Assembly (NCBI RefSeq): GCF_002211305.1
Contig: NZ_LOKW01000027.1
Span: 248,001-312,000 of the forward strand
Length of the DNA stretch: 64,000 nt
Direction of reading: 5' to 3'
DNA from: Rhizobium sp. R634
GTDB taxonomy: Bacteria; Pseudomonadota; Alphaproteobacteria; Rhizobiales; Rhizobiaceae
This document shows positions 25,248-33,866 of the stretch, piece by piece. Both the position numbers and the translations under genes were made by a program. Below the pieces are notes generated by a model. It did not search any database and was not told where the DNA came from. It saw nothing but the letters and a program-made list of their open reading frames with translations. Position 1 is the stretch's first letter; each line of letters begins with the position of its first letter.

Positions 25248-28200
25248 TCACTCGGCAGCCATTGCCGTTGGTAATAACTCCACTTCCTTCGGCGTATTTT
25301 CATGGCTTTCATCTTTCGTCGGCTTGATGCGAAACCACGTGGCGTAGAGAGCGGGAAGGAAGAGCAGGATCATCACGGTGCCGACCGCCGTGCCGCCGAT
25401 CAGCGTGTAGGCCATCGACCCCCAGAACACCGAATGGGTGAGAGGAATGAAGGCAAGGACGGCGGCAAGGGCCGTCAGAATGACGGGGCGCGTCCGCTGC
25501 ACCGTCGCCTCGACGACGGCGTGATAATCGTCGAGACCGGCTGCCTTGTTCTCCTTGATCTGTTCCGTCAGGATCAGCGTGTTGCGCATCAGAATTCCGG
25601 CCAATCCGATCAATCCAAGAATGGCGTTGAAGCCGAACGGCTGATTGAAGAGCAGCAGGACCGGAACCGCCCCGGCAAGACCGAGCGGCCCCGTCAGCAT
25701 GACCATGGTCATCGTCGACAGGCTGCGGACCTGCAGCACGATCACGATCAGCATGGCAGCAACCATCGCCGGGAAGATTTTGACGAGGGCGGCGTTGGCC
25801 TTGAGCGACTCCTCGATGTTCCCGCCCATCTCGATACGATATCCGACAGGAAGCGAGGCGATCAGCGGCTGAAGCGCCTTCATGACCTGCTGGGATACCT
25901 CGGGGGGCTGCGTCGCCTCGTCGATATCGGAACGGATCGTGACAACGGGCGTGCGGTCGCGACGTTTCAGGATCGGCTCTTCGAACCGGATTTCGGAATG
26001 ACCGATCTGATCGAGCGGAACCTGTCGGCCGTCCCGGCTCATCAATGAGAAGTCTGCCAATCGCGACGGATCAAGCCGGTTGTCGCCAGCACTGCGTGCG
26101 ATGACAGGCACGTTGCGGATATTCTCGCGAACCTCCGTGACCGGAATTCCGCTCAGCAGCAGCTGCATCTGCTGGGCGGCCTCCGTCGGCGAAAGGCCGA
26201 TCAGGCCCAACCGTTCCTGGTCTGGAACGAAGCGCACCACCGGTGTGCGGTTGCCCCAATCACGGTTTGCCTGACGCACATCCGGCACGCTCTTCATCAT
26301 CTCAAGGGCCTTTTCGGAGAGCCGGTACAATTGGTCGGTGTCAGGCCCCATGATGCGGAATTCGACCGGAAACGGCGTATAGGGACCGAAGACGAGCTGG
26401 GTGACGCGGACATAGGCTTCCGGAGCGAGCCCATCCGAGATGGCGGCGCGCAGGCGAAGCTTCAAAGCCTCGCGTGTGTGAGCGTCCGGAGTCAACACGA
26501 CGATCTTGGCGAAGGACGGGTCCGGCAGCTCGGGCGCCATCGCAAAGAAGAAGCGGGGAGCGCCCTGACCGACATAGCTCGTCACTGTCTTTGCTTCCGG
26601 CTGCTGTTGCAGCCAGTCTTCAAGCTTCCCGACCGTGGCGGCCGTCGTCTCGATACTGGTCCCTTCAGGCATGCGGACTTCAACCAAAACCTCCGGACGA
26701 TCCGAAGTCGGGAAGAACTGCTGCTTTACCGATCCCATGCCCACGACAGAGATCCCCATGACGATGCCGACCACCGCACAAGTGACGAACTTGTGGCGCA
26801 CGGCAAACTCGATCAGCCCTCGCAGGCGCCGGTAGTTCGGGGTGTTGTAGATGGCGTGATGGCCGCCTTCGACCGGCTTGATCGCCGGCAGCATCTTGAC
26901 GCCGAGATAGGGCGTGAAGATCACCGCGACAATCCAGGAGACGATCAGGGCAAAGCCGACGACCCAGAAAATGTTGCCGGCATATTCGCCGGCGGTCGAC
27001 CGGGCAAAGCCGACCGGCATCAGCCCGATGATCGTCACAAGCGTGCCCGACAGCATCGGGGCCGCGGTGTGGCTCCAGGCATAGGCGGCCGCCTTGATGC
27101 GATCCATCCCCTCTTCCATCTTCACCACCATCACCTCGATGGCGATGATGGCGTCGTCGACCAGGAGGCCGAGCGCCAGGATGAGCGCGCCAAGAGTGAT
27201 TCGATCGAAGAACCGGCCGGTCTCCAGCATGATGAGGAAGACGACGGCAAGCGTGAGCGGAACGGCCAGAGCGACGACGATGCCGACACGCCAGCCGAGG
27301 CTGACGAGACTGACGAACAACACGACGCCGAGCGCCATCGCAAATTTCAGCATGAACTCGCCGACGGCTTCGTCGATGTTGACGGCCTGGTCACTGACCT
27401 TGGCGAGCGTCATGCCGAGCGGCAGGGTCTTGGCGATCGCCGCGGATCTTTCCTCCAGCGCCTTGCCAAGCTCCAGACCGTTCCAACCCTGCTGCATCAC
27501 CGCGGCGAGCATGATGGCGGGCTCGCCGTCATGGCGGATGAGATAGGTGGCCGGATCTTCATAGCCGCGCCGCACTTCGGCAAAATCCGAGAGTTTCAAG
27601 GTGCGTCCGGCCGCGACGATCGGCGTGTCTGATATCGCCTGTATGCTGTCATAGGCGCCGTCGAAGCGAATGAAGACCTGCGGGCCGCGCGTATCGATCG
27701 ATCCCGCCGGCGTCACGGTGTTTTGCCGCTGCAAGGCGGCCGCGATGTCCTGCGCCGAAATGCCGAGGGTGGCGAGCTTGGCATAGGAGAATTCGACGAA
27801 GATCTGTTCGGGCCGCTCTCCGAGAATGTTGATTTTCTTGACTCCAGGCACATGCAGAAGATCCTGGCGGATCACCTCGGCCTGGCGCACGAGCTCACGC
27901 ATCGGCATGCCCTTGGCCTTCAGCGCGTAAAGGCCGAAGCTGACATCGGAGTATTCGTCGTTGACAAAGGGACCGAGCACGCCCCTGGGCAGGTTGCGAG
28001 CCTCGTCTCCAAGCTTCTTTCGGGCCTGATAGAATTCCTCCTCGACGGCCGTGGATGGCGTGCTGTCCTTCAGTGTCACGGTCAAAAAGGCGTATCCCGG
28101 CCGCGTTGTCGTCTCGACACGATCGTACCAAGTGAGTTCCTGGAGGCGTTTCTCCAGCGGCTCGGCGACCAGATCCTGCATCTCGCGCGCAGTCGCACCC

Positions 28201-28361
28201 GGCCACACAGTCGTCACGGTCAAAGTCTTGATGGTGAAGGAGGGATCCTCGGCGCGCCCGAGCTTGACGAAGGCATAGGCGCCGGCGGCGGCCAGCAGAA
28301 CGATGAAGAACAGCGTAACGGCCCGCTCGCGAACGGCGAGCGCGGAAAGATTGAAGGTCAT
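25248..28361 (-). CDS. RND-family efflux transporter, inner-membrane permease
   Basis: The 1037-aa protein has the AcrB/CzcA-type layout: one N-terminal membrane helix (about 12-32), a large periplasmic loop, a cluster of helices around 330-540, a second loop, and a final cluster after 850. Motifs such as GLLVDDAIIAIEVMVVKMEEG, with the paired aspartates of the proton relay, are present. It would export drugs or other hydrophobic compounds by proton antiport. Its start codon overlaps the stop of the membrane-fusion gene by one base (TGATG). No outer-membrane channel gene is adjacent, so it probably borrows TolC. Confidence 0.93.
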   Translation of the reverse strand: MTFNLSALAVRERAVTLFFIVLLAAAGAYAFVKLGRAEDPSFTIKTLTVTTVWPGATAREMQDLVAEPLEKRLQELTWYDRVETTTRPGYAFLTVTLKDSTPSTAVEEEFYQARKKLGDEARNLPRGVLGPFVNDEYSDVSFGLYALKAKGMPMRELVRQAEVIRQDLLHVPGVKKINILGERPEQIFVEFSYAKLATLGISAQDIAAALQRQNTVTPAGSIDTRGPQVFIRFDGAYDSIQAISDTPIVAAGRTLKLSDFAEVRRGYEDPATYLIRHDGEPAIMLAAVMQQGWNGLELGKALEERSAAIAKTLPLGMTLAKVSDQAVNIDEAVGEFMLKFAMALGVVLFVSLVSLGWRVGIVVALAVPLTLAVVFLIMLETGRFFDRITLGALILALGLLVDDAIIAIEVMVVKMEEGMDRIKAAAYAWSHTAAPMLSGTLVTIIGLMPVGFARSTAGEYAGNIFWVVGFALIVSWIVAVIFTPYLGVKMLPAIKPVEGGHHAIYNTPNYRRLRGLIEFAVRHKFVTCAVVGIVMGISVVGMGSVKQQFFPTSDRPEVLVEVRMPEGTSIETTAATVGKLEDWLQQQPEAKTVTSYVGQGAPRFFFAMAPELPDPSFAKIVVLTPDAHTREALKLRLRAAISDGLAPEAYVRVTQLVFGPYTPFPVEFRIMGPDTDQLYRLSEKALEMMKSVPDVRQANRDWGNRTPVVRFVPDQERLGLIGLSPTEAAQQMQLLLSGIPVTEVRENIRNVPVIARSAGDNRLDPSRLADFSLMSRDGRQVPLDQIGHSEIRFEEPILKRRDRTPVVTIRSDIDEATQPPEVSQQVMKALQPLIASLPVGYRIEMGGNIEESLKANAALVKIFPAMVAAMLIVIVLQVRSLSTMTMVMLTGPLGLAGAVPVLLLFNQPFGFNAILGLIGLAGILMRNTLILTEQIKENKAAGLDDYHAVVEATVQRTRPVILTALAAVLAFIPLTHSVFWGSMAYTLIGGTAVGTVMILLFLPALYATWFRIKPTKDESHENTPKEVELLPTAMAAE

Positions 28362-29479
28362 CAGTTTGCCGCCTCTGTCTGTTCTACCTTGGTGCGCACG
28401 CTGGCGCCGTCCTGCAGCAGATGGGCGCCGAGAGCGACGACCGGCTCGCCAGCATTGACGCTGGAAACCACCGCGACCTCCTCGCCCAATTGTTCTATTT
28501 TCACTTGCCGGAAGTGGACGGTCGAAGATGCCTGATCGAAGACCCAGACGCCGGTTCGGCTGCCATCGTCCAATACGGCGCCGACCGGCACCGCGGCATG
28601 CGATTGGCCACCGCTGCTGGAGATTCTGATCGTCACCGTCGCGCCCAGCGGCGCCGAAGCTGCAGCGCCATCCAGAACCCAGCGCGCCTCATAGGTGCGG
28701 GTTTGAGGATCGGCAGCGTCGGAGATCTGCCGAAGCCGCGCCTTGTCCTGCCGGCTCTCGTTTCCGTAGATGCTGGCCGCGGCTATCTCGCCGATTTGCG
28801 GCCGCAGCGACTCCGGAAGCCAGACGAGCGCTTCGCGCGGGCCGGCCTGCGCCAGACGGATCACGGTTTGTCCCGCGGTCACGACTTGACCCGGCTCTCC
28901 GAGCGTTTCGACAATGGTCCCGTCAGCATCGGCAACCAACAAAGAGTAGGTTGCGGCGTTCTCAGCGACCCTTGCCTCCGCTTCCGCCGCAGCCAGTTGA
29001 GCCGTCGCCGTATCGAGTGCAGCCTTTGCCTGTTCATAGCGCTGCGGCGAAGCCGCCGCCAATCCGCTTTTCGTCAAAGCAGCATAGCGTCTCTCGTCGG
29101 CTTGCGCTTGGGTCAACACAGCTTGTGCGGAGACGACGGTATTGTGTTTCGCAGTCAGCGCGAGACGCAGATCGGTCTCATCGATGCGCATCAAAGGCTG
29201 GCCGGCCTTGACCTGCTCGCCAACGTCCACATAACGCTGCATGACCTTGCCGGGCACACGAAAACCGAGATTGCTCTGCACCCGGGCGGCAATGGTGCCC
29301 GTAAAGGTGCGTTCGGCCGTTTCCGGCTTCTTCGCTTCCACCAGTTTGACGAACGGCGGCGCGATTCGCGGATCGGCGGCTTGCGCGCCTCCTTTCGAGG
29401 AGACTCCGAAAAGCACGAACGTCGTGGCGCCGGCAGCCGCCAGAAGGCCGAAAGAGGCGAGGAGGATTTTACGGTTCAT
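28361..29479 (-). CDS. RND efflux periplasmic adaptor (membrane fusion protein, HlyD/AcrA family)
   Basis: The 372-aa adaptor has an N-terminal membrane or signal segment (LLASFGLLAAAGATTFVLFG), the split lipoyl/barrel-sandwich domain (FRVPGKVMQRYVDVGEQVKAGQPLMRID is the first half, described here in part as GEQVKAGQPL), and an alpha-helical hairpin rich in Ala and Gln (about 110-175). The beta-barrel part follows. It links the RND permease to an outer-membrane channel. The ATG at 29479 is taken because the upstream extension runs into the operator region shared with the TetR gene. Confidence 0.9.
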   Translation of the reverse strand: MNRKILLASFGLLAAAGATTFVLFGVSSKGGAQAADPRIAPPFVKLVEAKKPETAERTFTGTIAARVQSNLGFRVPGKVMQRYVDVGEQVKAGQPLMRIDETDLRLALTAKHNTVVSAQAVLTQAQADERRYAALTKSGLAAASPQRYEQAKAALDTATAQLAAAEAEARVAENAATYSLLVADADGTIVETLGEPGQVVTAGQTVIRLAQAGPREALVWLPESLRPQIGEIAAASIYGNESRQDKARLRQISDAADPQTRTYEARWVLDGAAASAPLGATVTIRISSSGGQSHAAVPVGAVLDDGSRTGVWVFDQASSTVHFRQVKIEQLGEEVAVVSSVNAGEPVVALGAHLLQDGASVRTKVEQTEAAN

Positions 29480-29514
29480 GTCAGTAAGCCTTATTGACGG
29501 GCGCAGCCCTTTAA

Positions 29515-29579
29515 TTAGATTGCGATCTAACTCTAATTCTGCTATAGATGTCAAATGAAATCTAATTGGAGATCGCAAT
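29515..29579. promoter_or_regulatory. operator-like inverted repeats between the efflux operon and tetR
   Basis: TTAGAT-TGCG-ATCTAA (29515-29530) is an inverted repeat, and ATTGCGATCT (29519-29528) is repeated in inverse orientation as AGATCGCAAT (29570-29579), just before the tetR start. A looser TAGAT/ATCTA pair lies between. TetR-type repressors bind such sites in the shared promoter of a divergent efflux operon. Confidence 0.6.
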
Positions 29580-30165
29580 GAGAGTCAGTCGCGCTCAAGC
29601 CGAGGCCAATCGTGAAACGGTGATCAATGTCGCAAGCCGGCTTTTCCGAGAGCATGGATTCGACGGCATCGGGCTCAAGGACCTGATGAAAGGGGCCGGT
29701 CTGACGCAAGGCGGCTTCTACAAGCAGTTCGCATCAAAGGATGATCTTGCGGCGCTGGCATCCGGCCGAGCGATGGAGAGCGCCATTCGCAGGTGGTCGA
29801 GGGTTGCGGCCGGAAGTGCCGATCCCTTCGCCGCGGTTGTCGGCATGTATCTTTCGACCGGGCACCAGGAAGAGAAAGGTGATGGCTGCCCCTTGGCAGC
29901 ACTTGGGTCGGATGCGGCGCGCCAGAGTGAAGAGGTGCGAGCTCCGTTCCAGGATGGCATCGAGGCGCATCTTCAGGTTCTCGACGAATTGATCCCGGCA
30001 TCGGACGGCAGGAACCCCTATGACAAAGCCATGGTCGTCCTGTCCCTCATGGTGGGCGCCGTAACCATCTCTCGCATCATGACCGACCAGGGCATGTCCG
30101 AGCGTCTGCTCGAAGCCGCCGCGGATGCCGTCAAACGGATCGCGGGCGAAACAGCGGAGGAATGA
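29578..30165 (+). CDS. TetR/AcrR-family transcriptional regulator of the efflux pair
   Basis: The 195-aa protein has an N-terminal TetR helix-turn-helix (about residues 10-55: VASRLFREHGFDGIGLKDLMKGAGLTQGGFYKQF is the region, with GLTQGGFYKQF as recognition helix) and a C-terminal ligand domain. The start ATG 29578 has GGAG seven bases upstream; a TTG 12 bases earlier is in frame but less likely. It is divergent from the RND operon and likely represses it. Confidence 0.88.
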   Translation: MRVSRAQAEANRETVINVASRLFREHGFDGIGLKDLMKGAGLTQGGFYKQFASKDDLAALASGRAMESAIRRWSRVAAGSADPFAAVVGMYLSTGHQEEKGDGCPLAALGSDAARQSEEVRAPFQDGIEAHLQVLDELIPASDGRNPYDKAMVVLSLMVGAVTISRIMTDQGMSERLLEAAADAVKRIAGETAEE

Positions 30166-30412
30166 GATCCTGACTCTGCAACCTCATTGCCGGAAAGGAT
30201 CAGCGCCTCCGGGCGCATGGGGTGAGTCGCAGAGGGGTTAACGCAGCCCTAAGAACCGCGCGATGCTGTCGACGTGATCGCCGAGCAACAGATCTTTATC
30301 CCGATCATATATGAGGATTATTCACTCTTCATATTAATTCAATCTTTTCATTCGCTTAAGTAAAATTCTCGACCGAAGGAAGTGACATTACGTTAGGGAA
30401 TTTCGGGGCCGC

Positions 30413-30429
30413 GTTAACTTTTTGTTAAC
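30413..30429 (+). promoter_or_regulatory. CtrA-type binding box immediately upstream of minC
   Basis: GTTAACTTTTTGTTAAC contains TTAAC-N6-TTAAC, which matches the full consensus for the cell-cycle regulator CtrA. It ends one base before the first possible minC ATG (30431), so that start would leave no room for a leader and a later one (30446 or 30470) is more likely. CtrA control of minCDE has been described in S. meliloti, so a functional site is plausible. Confidence 0.6.
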
Positions 30430-30445
30430 CATGTCGGCGGTAGAC

Positions 30446-31192
30446 ATGGTCAACGATTTCTTCACACAGATGACCAAAGTGCTAACAGACGCTCGCTCTA
30501 TCCGCATCAAGGGCCGCTCCTTCCTGGCCGTCATGTTGTCCCCTGACCTTCCTTTCGATGATTGGCTGGCCAGACTGGACGATCTGGCCGCACGTTCGGC
30601 CGGTTTCTTCCTCGGACGGCCTGTCGTGCTCGATCTGACGGACCTGCAAATCGACAAGCCGCAGCTGAAGGAGCTCATCGCCGAGCTTGCCAAGCGCAAT
30701 GTCAGCATCATGGGCATCGAGGGCGCGCGGCCATCCATTCTCGGATCCGGCATGCCGCCGGCGCTCAAAGGCGGCCGCTCCGCTTCCGACATCGAGGTTC
30801 AGACGAGCGAGCCGGCCGAGCCGGCCGGCAAACCTGCGGTCATTGAGACCCGTCCGGCAACAACGCAATCGATCGTCATCAGGGAGCCGGTGCGCTCGGG
30901 GCAATCGGTGATCTTCCCGGAGGGCGACGTCACCATCGTCGGCTCCGTCGCCTCGGGCGCCGAGGTCATCGCCGGCGGCTCCGTCCATATCTATGGCGCC
31001 CTGCGTGGCCGCGCCATGGCAGGATCCATCGGCAACGCATCCGCGCGAATCTTCTGCCGCAAGCTCGAAGCCGAGCTGGTTGCAATCGACGGCATCTACA
31101 AAATGGCGGAAGACATGGCGCCCAATCTTCGCGGACAGGCTGTTCAGCTCTGGCTCGAAGAGGATGCGATCATGGCGGAAAAACTGATTTGA
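30446..31192 (+). CDS. minC: MinC septum site-determining inhibitor
   Basis: MinC blocks FtsZ ring formation away from midcell. The protein (about 248 aa) has the N-terminal FtsZ-inhibiting domain (SIRIKGRSFLAVML onwards), a variable linker (about 110-150, Glu/Pro-rich), and the C-terminal beta-helix that binds MinD (FPEGDVTIVGSVASGAEVIAGG and VHIYGALRGRAMAG). Three starts are possible: 30431, 30446 and 30470 (MTKVLTDARS). I use 30446 because GGCGG precedes it. It is the first gene of minCDE. Confidence 0.93.
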   Translation: MVNDFFTQMTKVLTDARSIRIKGRSFLAVMLSPDLPFDDWLARLDDLAARSAGFFLGRPVVLDLTDLQIDKPQLKELIAELAKRNVSIMGIEGARPSILGSGMPPALKGGRSASDIEVQTSEPAEPAGKPAVIETRPATTQSIVIREPVRSGQSVIFPEGDVTIVGSVASGAEVIAGGSVHIYGALRGRAMAGSIGNASARIFCRKLEAELVAIDGIYKMAEDMAPNLRGQAVQLWLEEDAIMAEKLI

Positions 31193-31273
31193 TTACGGCG
31201 CCGCGCGTCTTCGAGACGCGCAACGAACGCCGTCACACTTTGACTTGTCGCAGCTACGGCAAAGGAGAGAGAA

Positions 31274-32089
31274 ATGGGGAAAGTGATCGTCGTCACGTCA
31301 GGCAAGGGCGGGGTCGGAAAGACGACCTCGACCGCCGCATTGGGAGCGGCCCTGGCGCAACGCAATGAGAAAGTCGTCGTCGTCGATTTCGACGTCGGCC
31401 TGCGCAATCTCGATCTGGTGATGGGCGCGGAGCGCCGGGTCGTCTACGACCTGATCAACGTCATCCAGGGCGACGCCAAGCTCACCCAGGCGCTGATCCG
31501 CGACAAGCGGCTGGAGACGCTGTTCCTGTTGCCGGCCTCGCAGACGCGCGACAAGGACAATCTGACGCCCGAAGGCGTCGAGCGCGTTATCAACGATCTG
31601 AAGCGTTATTTCGACTGGATCATCTGCGACAGCCCCGCCGGGATCGAGCGCGGCGCGACGCTTGCGATGCGCCATGCCGATGTCGCCGTCGTCGTCACCA
31701 ATCCGGAAGTATCGTCGGTGCGCGATTCCGATCGCATCATCGGTCTGCTCGATGCCAAGACCGCGAAGGCCGAACGCGGCGAGCGGATGGAAAAGCATCT
31801 GCTGCTGACCCGCTACGACGCCAACCGGGCCGAACGCGGCGACATGCTGAAGGTTGACGACGTGCTGGAAATCCTGTCCATCCCGCTGCTCGGCATCGTA
31901 CCGGAAAGCATGGATGTGCTGCGCGCCTCCAACGTCGGTGCGCCGGTCACGCTGGCCGAAAGCCGCAGCCCGGCCGCCATGGCCTATTTCGATGCCGCCC
32001 GCCGGCTCGCCGGCGAAACCCTGCCGATGGCGATCCCCGAGGAAAAGCGCAATATTTTCGGCAAGATTTTCGGACGGAGGGCGGCATGA
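31274..32089 (+). CDS. minD: MinD septum-site ATPase
   Basis: The 271-aa ParA/MinD ATPase has the deviant Walker A GKGGVGKTTSTAALG (residues 10-24), the switch DSPAG near residue 118, and a C-terminal amphipathic membrane-targeting helix (NIFGKIFGRRA). It recruits MinC to the membrane and is released by MinE. It is 81 bases after minC with an AGGAGAGAG ribosome-binding site and overlaps minE by four bases. Confidence 0.97.
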   Translation: MGKVIVVTSGKGGVGKTTSTAALGAALAQRNEKVVVVDFDVGLRNLDLVMGAERRVVYDLINVIQGDAKLTQALIRDKRLETLFLLPASQTRDKDNLTPEGVERVINDLKRYFDWIICDSPAGIERGATLAMRHADVAVVVTNPEVSSVRDSDRIIGLLDAKTAKAERGERMEKHLLLTRYDANRAERGDMLKVDDVLEILSIPLLGIVPESMDVLRASNVGAPVTLAESRSPAAMAYFDAARRLAGETLPMAIPEEKRNIFGKIFGRRAA

Positions 32090-32346
32090 ATATTTTCCGT
32101 CTCTTCAACAAGCAGAGGACCGCGCCCGCTGCCCGTGAACGCCTGCAGGTGCTTCTTGCCCACGAGCGCGCCTCGGCGGGATCGGACCTGGTCACCTTGC
32201 TGCGCGAGGAAATCCTTGCGGTGATCGCCAAGCATGTCGAACTCGACCACGACAAGGTGCAGGTGACGATCGATCGCAACGAATATGTCTCGACGCTGGA
32301 GATCGACGTCGAAATCCCGCTGAATGCGGCCGTACAGGCCGCCTGA
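32086..32346 (+). CDS. minE: MinE topological specificity factor
   Basis: The 86-aa protein has the N-terminal membrane/anti-MinCD part (MNIFRLFNKQRTAPAARERL) and the C-terminal topological domain (LREEILAVIAKHVELDHDKV). It stimulates MinD ATPase and drives the oscillation. The start overlaps the minD stop (ATGA). Confidence 0.96.
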   Translation: MNIFRLFNKQRTAPAARERLQVLLAHERASAGSDLVTLLREEILAVIAKHVELDHDKVQVTIDRNEYVSTLEIDVEIPLNAAVQAA

Positions 32347-32440
32347 GGGTAACGACACGCTCTCTCGTTGCCCTGAAGATACGAAAGCCGCCACCGAACA
32401 CGGCAGCTCAGTTTCATGGCAATCGTGCTCTCCCCCTGAC

Positions 32441-32516
32441 GTCATCCTCGGCCTTGTGCCGAGGATCTGCTGCCCTATCGACCGGGGCAGATGCTCGGGA
32501 CAAGCCCGAGCATGAC
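32441..32516. repeat. RIME-like palindromic intergenic element
   Basis: A 76-bp element bounded by GTCAT and ATGAC. It contains the hairpins CCTCGGC-CTTGT-GCCGAGG and TGCTCGGG-ACAAG-CCCGAGCA on either side of a central ATCTGC/GCAGAT pair. Its look (CATCCTCGG...CCGAGGATCTGC) matches the Rhizobium-specific intergenic mosaic elements found in many copies per genome. Confidence 0.65.
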
Positions 32517-32552
32517 GAAATGAGGGTTTGACCGATCTTCTCGGCAGTCCGA

Positions 32553-32580
32553 GCCGCCACGGAAACCATGGCGGCTTTTT
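32553..32580 (+). terminator. Rho-independent terminator after minCDE
   Basis: GCCGCCA and TGGCGGC form a 7-bp stem (extendable past one mismatch to an AAA loop) followed by five T residues. It lies 206 bases after minE, beyond the RIME-like element, and ends the minCDE transcript before the convergent aldo/keto reductase. Confidence 0.75.
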
Positions 32581-32605
32581 GCGTCGGCCTGTCCGGTCGA
32601 AAGGC

Positions 32606-33637
32606 TCAGCGGCCGCCCTCGATCTTGCGATGGCGCTGGGCGATGCCGCCCTTGCCATAGGGATAATCGAGAGGCTGCGGCGCGCTGACCTCGTTCAGCC
32701 GGGCCATCTCCTCGTTGGAAAGCTCGACCTTCATGGCGCCGAGATTGTCGGCGAGCTGCTCAGGCGTGCGGGCGCCGAGAATGACCGAGGTGACGGCCGG
32801 CTGGGCCGCCGTCCAGGCGAGAGCCACCTGCGCCATGCTGACGCCGCGGGTCTTGGCGATCTCTTCGACCGCGCCGATGATCGCCCAGGTCCGTTCCTGG
32901 GCATTGCGCGGGGCATAGGATTCGCTGCCGCGATTGGGGTTCTCGCCGAGGCGGGTGGCGCCGGTCGGCATCTCGTCGCGCTTGTACTTGCCGGTCAGCC
33001 AGCCGCCGCCGAGCGGCGACCATGGCAAGAGGCCCATGCCGGCATCCTGGCAGGCTGCGACGATTTCGAGCTCGATGTCGCGCGCCAGCAGGCTGTATTG
33101 CGGCTGCAGCGTCACCGGACGCGTATAGCCGCGAGCCTTGGCGATCTCCGAAGCCTTGGCGATATGCCAGCCGACATAATTGGAGAAGCCGTAATAGCCG
33201 ATCTTGCCTGACGAAACCGCATCGTCGAGAAAGCGCAGCGTCTCTTCGATCGGCGTCAGCGCGTCCCAGGCATGCATCTGGTAGAGGTCGATCTGCTCGA
33301 GGCCGAGGCGGCGCAGGGAATCTTCGAGCGCCTGGCCGAGATGCCGGCGCGACAGGCCGATATCATTGGGGCCGTTGCCCATCGGAAAACGTCCCTTGGT
33401 GGCGACGATCGCCTGGCGGGCTTCGGTCGGGCGCGCCTTCAGCCAGCGTCCGATGATCTCTTCCGACTTGCCGGCGCTATAGACATCGGCTGTATCGATG
33501 AAATTGCCGCCCCAGGCGAAATAATCGTCGAGCAGCTTGTGCGAGGCGGTCTCGTCGGCCTCCGCGCCGAAGGTCATGGTGCCCAGGCAATAGGCGGTGA
33601 CGACGGTCCCGCTGGGACCGAGCTTGCGATAATCCAT
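32606..33637 (-). CDS. aldo/keto reductase
   Basis: The 343-aa NAD(P)H-dependent oxidoreductase has the catalytic tetrad context of the family: DTADVYS (Asp and Tyr), then a Lys in VATKGRFP, then His in LYQMHAWD. The C-terminal cofactor part reads SVILGARTPEQLADNLGA. It is closest to the YakC/voltage-channel-beta-like group. Substrate unknown; transcribed alone. Confidence 0.9.
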   Translation of the reverse strand: MDYRKLGPSGTVVTAYCLGTMTFGAEADETASHKLLDDYFAWGGNFIDTADVYSAGKSEEIIGRWLKARPTEARQAIVATKGRFPMGNGPNDIGLSRRHLGQALEDSLRRLGLEQIDLYQMHAWDALTPIEETLRFLDDAVSSGKIGYYGFSNYVGWHIAKASEIAKARGYTRPVTLQPQYSLLARDIELEIVAACQDAGMGLLPWSPLGGGWLTGKYKRDEMPTGATRLGENPNRGSESYAPRNAQERTWAIIGAVEEIAKTRGVSMAQVALAWTAAQPAVTSVILGARTPEQLADNLGAMKVELSNEEMARLNEVSAPQPLDYPYGKGGIAQRHRKIEGGR

Positions 33638-33866
33638 TTTTCCTCCTCATGCGGATGCCCGCAGCCGACGCGCAAAAACGTCGGGGTTAGAAGCCGGGGC
33701 TCCTGCAATCAATGACAGTGTCGTGCTTGAGGCGGCCGCTTGCCGCCGGGATGATGAGGTACGGCACCCTGGGCTTGGGAAGCGCGAGGGGCAAGGGCAG
33801 CATAGTCAATCCCGCCCGGGCCACAAGTGGGAAAAAATATTTCCCTGCCGTCGTGGCGGGAGACGG

